Made by a program: the position numbers and the translations under genes. From NCBI GenBank assembly GCA_900553635.1, contig USDU01000083.1, forward strand, positions 1 through 9,558: a stretch of DNA of 9,558 bases, written 5' to 3'. The notes beneath the pieces were generated by a model. That model saw only the letters and a program-made list of their open reading frames with translations, was not told the origin of the DNA and did no database searches. Below, in pieces: positions 7,071-9,558 of the stretch; within the stretch, counting starts at the first letter, position 1; each line of letters opens with the position of its first letter. Source of the stretch: an uncultured Lachnospiraceae bacterium (lineage in GTDB: Bacteria > Bacillota_A > Clostridia > Lachnospirales > Lachnospiraceae).

Positions 7071-7102
7071 GGCTGCGGGCCCAAAATATTCGGACCGCAG
7101 CC
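7071..7102 (-). terminator. Hairpin terminator after the SPFH gene, probably bidirectional
   Basis: The arms GGCTGCGG and CCGCAGCC (7071-7078 and 7095-7102) form eight GC-rich pairs, with two more C-G pairs possible past one mismatch. It lies 18 bp after the SPFH stop codon. Read on the minus strand, the downstream tail is a modest TGATTGTT. Read on the plus strand the tail is better (TTTTATTCTT), so the hairpin may also stop antisense transcription entering the SPFH gene. Confidence 0.7.
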
Positions 7103-7120
7103 TTTTATTCTTCGTAAAAA

Positions 7121-8056
7121 TCAGTTTTCCTTTGCTACCTCTGCCACAGCCTTCACCATACCGGCCAGTCCCTGAATATCGGACGGGATGATAATCTTGG
7201 TAGCCTGGCCGTCTGCCGCCTTGGCAAATGCCTCCAGGCTCTTCAGCTGCAGTACCGCGCTGTCTGCAGATGCCTCTTTGAGCATCTTCAGGCCGTCCGC
7301 GTTCGCCTGCTGTACTTTCAGGATAGCCTGCGCCTGACCTTCCGCCTCACGGATGGTCGCTTCCTTCTTCGCCTCTGCCCGAAGGATGGCTGCCTGCTTC
7401 TCTGCCTCTGCATCCAGGATCGCGGATTCCTTCTGTCCTTCCGCTACCAGAATCGTAGACTTTTTCTCACCTTCAGCGCGAAGGATTGCCTCACGGCGCT
7501 CTCGCTCTGCCTTCATCTGCTTCTCCATAGCGTCCTGGATAGCAGCCGGCGGGATGATGTTCTTAAGCTCTACTCTGTTTACCTTGATGCCCCAGGGGTC
7601 TGTGGCGATGTCCAGAGACGCGCGCATCTTGGTATTGATAACCTCGCGGGACGTCAGAGTCTGATCCAGCTCCAGGTCTCCGATGATATTACGAAGGGTA
7701 GTCGCTGTCAGATTTTCGATAGCCATAATCGGATTCTCCACGCCGTAGGCGAACAGCTTCGGATCGGTAATCTGGAAAAATACAACTGTATCGATTCGCA
7801 TGGTTACGTTATCCTTGGTGATAACAGGCTGGGGAGCAAAGTCTACTACCTGCTCCTTTAAGGTCACGCGCTTCGCCACACGGTCAATGAACGGCGCCTT
7901 GAAATGAATTCCCACACCCCAGGTTCCCATGTACGCGCCCAGACGTTCGATAACCAGCGCCTGCGCCTGGGGAACAATCTTGATGCAGGAAGCAATAATC
8001 ATCAGAATAAATAATACAAGTACCAGTACTAAAATAGTTCCTACAAAATTTGGCAT
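7121..8056 (-). CDS. SPFH/band-7 domain membrane protein (stomatin/paraslipin, QmcA-like)
   Basis: Membrane-anchored scaffold protein of the SPFH superfamily, which forms large oligomers and organises membrane microdomains or protein quality control. The product has 311 residues. One N-terminal membrane segment (about 4-27) is followed by the SPFH domain, about 28-185, with IVPQAQALVIERLGAY at 27-42, VITKDNV at 78-84 and DPWGIKVNRVELKNIIPP at 153-170. A long Ala/Glu/Lys helical region (about 180-255) follows, with regular 11-residue repeats. A tail ends in IIIPSDIQGLAGM (288-300). AAGGAGGG lies about 6 nt before the ATG. It starts 2 bp after the NfeD-like gene, its usual partner. No enzymatic residues are expected; the cellular role here cannot be told from sequence. 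Confidence 0.94.
   Translation of the reverse strand: MPNFVGTILVLVLVLFILMIIASCIKIVPQAQALVIERLGAYMGTWGVGIHFKAPFIDRVAKRVTLKEQVVDFAPQPVITKDNVTMRIDTVVFFQITDPKLFAYGVENPIMAIENLTATTLRNIIGDLELDQTLTSREVINTKMRASLDIATDPWGIKVNRVELKNIIPPAAIQDAMEKQMKAERERREAILRAEGEKKSTILVAEGQKESAILDAEAEKQAAILRAEAKKEATIREAEGQAQAILKVQQANADGLKMLKEASADSAVLQLKSLEAFAKAADGQATKIIIPSDIQGLAGMVKAVAEVAKEN
7331..7495 (-). repeat. Five 11-residue coding repeats in the SPFH protein
   Basis: Residues 188-242 of the SPFH protein divide into five units of 11: REAILRAEGEK, KSTILVAEGQK, ESAILDAEAEK, QAAILRAEAKK and EATIREAEGQA. The shared pattern is x-x-x-I-L/R-x-A-E-x-x-K/A. A sixth, decayed unit may follow. An 11-residue period suits a slightly right-handed amphipathic helix, as expected for the oligomerising region of SPFH proteins. 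The DNA units are 33 bp but are not identical. Confidence 0.8.
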
Positions 8057-8058
8057 AA

Positions 8059-8499
8059 TCAGCCCTCCTTCTTCTTTCTCACAATCAGCTTCACGCCCTC
8101 TACGGCTATGATTTCCACAGGAACATCCCCGGAAATGACTTCGGAATCATTTTCTGCCCGCGCCGTCCAGGTCAGACCATTTACAAGAACCTCTCCACGC
8201 CCTTCCAGATTGTGAATTTCAGCTGTTACCACAGCGGTTTTTCCAATCAGGCTGTCCACATTGGTCTTCTCCTGTTTCTGGCTGTTGAAAAACCGGAGCG
8301 CCCAGGGTCTGGTTCCGAACAGCAGCACCAGAGACACCACGCAGAACACTGCCCACTGGATCACAGGCGGGACGTCCAGCATTGCGAGAACAAACGCTGC
8401 CAGCGCCCCTCCGGCAAACCAGATGGTGGTCAGGCCCAGCGTAATAATCTCAATCACAACCAGTACAATCAGTAATATCAGCCAATACATGGCATCCAT
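8059..8499 (-). CDS. NfeD-like short membrane protein, partner of SPFH protein
   Basis: Short NfeD family member of 146 residues. It has two or three hydrophobic segments (about 4-27, 29-42 and 46-63), then a soluble OB-fold-like C-terminal domain (about 80-142) containing LIGKTAVVTAEI, GRGEVLVNGLTWTARAE and GDVPVEIIAVEGVKLIVRKK. Short NfeD proteins lack the ClpP-like protease domain of long ones, and none is present here. They are nearly always encoded beside an SPFH protein and are thought to interact with it; the SPFH gene starts 2 bp downstream. ATG at 8499 has AAGGGGAG about 9 nt upstream; a second ATG three codons in lacks a site of its own. A probable promoter and leader hairpin lie upstream, making a two-gene operon. 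Confidence 0.92.
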   Translation of the reverse strand: MDAMYWLILLIVLVVIEIITLGLTTIWFAGGALAAFVLAMLDVPPVIQWAVFCVVSLVLLFGTRPWALRFFNSQKQEKTNVDSLIGKTAVVTAEIHNLEGRGEVLVNGLTWTARAENDSEVISGDVPVEIIAVEGVKLIVRKKKEG

Positions 8500-8531
8500 C
8501 GCTTCGCACTCCCCTTTCTGTTGCGATTTGT

Positions 8532-8560
8532 AACCCCGAAAACTGCTTTCCTGCGGGGTT
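8532..8560 (-). promoter_or_regulatory. Stem-loop in the leader of the nfeD-SPFH transcript
   Basis: AACCCCG (8560-8554 on the minus strand) pairs perfectly with CGGGGTT (8538-8532), and the interior could add GAAA/TTTC. It would begin within about 10 nt of the predicted transcription start. No T-run follows, so it should not terminate transcription. It may stabilise the mRNA 5' end. Confidence 0.4.
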
Positions 8561-8572
8561 TACCTATTGCTT

Positions 8573-8601
8573 ATCATACTATAGTTTCCCCTTTTGCACA
8601 A
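8573..8601 (-). promoter_or_regulatory. Probable sigma-A promoter for nfeD-SPFH operon
   Basis: On the minus strand, TTGTGC (8601-8596) and TATGAT (8578-8573) are 17 bp apart. The -10 matches consensus at five of six positions; the -35 matches only in TTG. Its position after the upstream terminator and 74 bp before the NfeD start supports it. Start of transcription would be near 8567. Confidence 0.55.
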
Positions 8602-8627
8602 GAAAAATTATTATTAAGAATTCTGAA

Positions 8628-8658
8628 AGGGGCCGCCGCGTTTCCCGCGGCAGCCCCT
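8628..8658 (-). terminator. GC-rich hairpin terminator of the cell-wall hydrolase gene
   Basis: Minus-strand AGGGGC-U-GCCGCG pairs with CGCGGC-G-GCCCCU through 13 pairs, one of them U-G, closing a GGAAA loop. It lies 19 bp after the stop codon. The following tail is only partly U-rich (UUCAGAAUUCUU), but the stem is very stable, and the location between two transcription units fits a rho-independent terminator. Confidence 0.8.
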
Positions 8659-8677
8659 GCCTGATTTTTCTTATCCT

Positions 8678-9558
8678 TTAGTAAAATACGTGATTTCCGA
8701 TCACAATATGATCGCCGCTGACCGGAGAAGCCGCGTTCTTGAAATGCGTAAAGCTTCCCACCGTGGTGTAACCGTTGATAGCTTCCTGCGCCGCCTGACG
8801 ACAGCTGGCCTTCGGATTGCTTAAGTATCTTCCTATGCTTCCGTTGCTGACCACGCCAAACTGACCCGGCGCGTAAATAGCTGCCAGAATACTGCTGTAG
8901 CGGCCGCTGCGCACACGGTTCATGACCACCGCGCCTACGGCTACCTGGCCTTCATAGGGCTGATTGCCAGCCTCCGCCTGAATCAGGGCTGCCAGAAGGG
9001 TAACCTCGTCGCCATTGGCCTGCATGGCAGTGAGCTGCTGCTTCAGCTTCTCCCGCTTCTCCTCAGCCTCTTTCTTCTCGATCTCTTCCATGGTCATGGC
9101 TTCGCCCAACTCATAATTCACATCCACAAACTCTGCGGAAACGAAGCCTGTCTTATCCTCCGCGTACTGTACCTGTACCCATTCGTCCTGCTGCTCGATA
9201 ACCGTAAGCTTCGCGCCCTCTTCCACGTTTTTCAGAATCTTCGCTTCCGTGCTTGCCTCGGAACGAATCCGAAGTCCGCCGGTCAGGGAAGTCGCTGTCA
9301 GTGTGGCAGCCTCCTGGGATGCCTCGTAGGCATCCTGGCCGAAATGCAGGTATTCATTGCTCACATAGCCTTCCACGTTACCGGACTTCACTTTCGTCCA
9401 GCCGTCCTCTGTCTGCTCGATGATCATGCCGCCGTCACCCTTAAACATCCGGCCAATGGCCTTGGAATCCGCATTTGGCTCCTGACGGACCGTCACATAA
9501 TCCTCTACATTGGCGAGAACCTTTTCTCCCCACTCATCCTCTATCTGCAGTGCTTCAA
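8678..9558 (-). CDS. SH3-domain cell-wall hydrolase, SleB/CwlJ type (5' end outside window)
   Basis: Probable exported peptidoglycan hydrolase. The frame is open to the window edge, so the start and any signal peptide are missing; 292 residues are visible. Two bacterial SH3-like repeats come first: about 13-72 (ANVEDYVTVRQEPNAD, then DGWTKVKSGNVEGYVSNEYL) and about 86-146 (GGLRIRSEASTEAKIL, then GFVSAEFVDV). Such repeats usually bind cell wall. A charged, probably helical linker (about 150-180) follows. The catalytic domain (about 183-292) has the hydrolase_2 signature LLAALIQAEAGNQPYEGQ, with the likely catalytic glutamate E195, then VAVGAVVMNRV, and ends in IGNHVFY. SleB and CwlJ act on spore cortex, but SH3-fused versions also occur as vegetative wall enzymes, so a germination role is not established. 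A GTG at 9496 lies inside the first SH3 repeat and is not the true start. Confidence 0.93.
   Translation of the reverse strand, partial: EALQIEDEWGEKVLANVEDYVTVRQEPNADSKAIGRMFKGDGGMIIEQTEDGWTKVKSGNVEGYVSNEYLHFGQDAYEASQEAATLTATSLTGGLRIRSEASTEAKILKNVEEGAKLTVIEQQDEWVQVQYAEDKTGFVSAEFVDVNYELGEAMTMEEIEKKEAEEKREKLKQQLTAMQANGDEVTLLAALIQAEAGNQPYEGQVAVGAVVMNRVRSGRYSSILAAIYAPGQFGVVSNGSIGRYLSNPKASCRQAAQEAINGYTTVGSFTHFKNAASPVSGDHIVIGNHVFY

Noticed and set aside
1..9558. Defence system, prophage, transposon or CRISPR array
   Set aside because: All supported genes are housekeeping or small unknown proteins on one strand. No integrase, transposase, terminal repeats or regularly spaced repeats are present.

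Overview
The window looks like chromosomal DNA from a Clostridia-class Firmicute, most likely a Lachnospiraceae member. This rests on memory of family resemblance (GreA/LysS pair, GCC-type Lgt, BirA with an N-terminal helix-turn-helix, a SleB-type hydrolase with SH3 repeats) and on the strong AGGAGG-like ribosome binding sites; no database was searched. Every gene I can support is on the minus strand, so transcription runs from high to low coordinates. I see no IS element, phage gene, CRISPR array, tRNA or rRNA. This is essentially a housekeeping region.

Layout in the direction of transcription. (1) 9558-8678: the 3' part of a secreted or surface cell-wall hydrolase (two SH3-like domains, a charged helical linker, a SleB/CwlJ-type catalytic domain), closed by a GC-rich hairpin terminator at 8628-8658. 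(2) 8601-7121: a probable promoter and leader hairpin, then a short NfeD-like membrane protein and an SPFH/band-7 (stomatin/paraslipin-like) protein 2 bp apart, ending in a hairpin at 7071-7102. (3) 7064-3314: an 11-bp perfect inverted repeat in front of argF, then a tightly packed chain of argF, a 94-aa membrane protein, birA, a 112-aa uncharacterised protein, lgt and a 90-aa membrane protein. Junctions in this chain are 2 bp, a 4-nt ATGA overlap, 13 bp, and two 8-nt overlaps. dusB follows after 50 bp without a convincing terminator. (4) 2258-1: a consensus sigma-A-type promoter (TTGACA, 17-bp spacer, TATAAT) in front of greA and lysS, with lysS running off the window.

The genes fall into modules. 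greA, lysS and dusB serve transcription and translation. argF makes citrulline for arginine synthesis. birA attaches biotin to carboxylases and probably represses biotin genes. lgt lipidates lipoprotein precursors. NfeD and SPFH proteins form membrane microdomain assemblies, and the hydrolase acts on peptidoglycan.

I found no clear previously undescribed system. The items most worth a second look are the repeated GTTCAC/GTGAAC half-sites and long hairpin before argF, the atypical Lgt signature, the extension after the normal end of LysS, and three small unrecognised proteins packed between conserved enzymes. Two annotated starts (lgt at 4370 and the uncharacterised gene at 4701) were moved inward from the longest open frame because of ribosome binding site placement.
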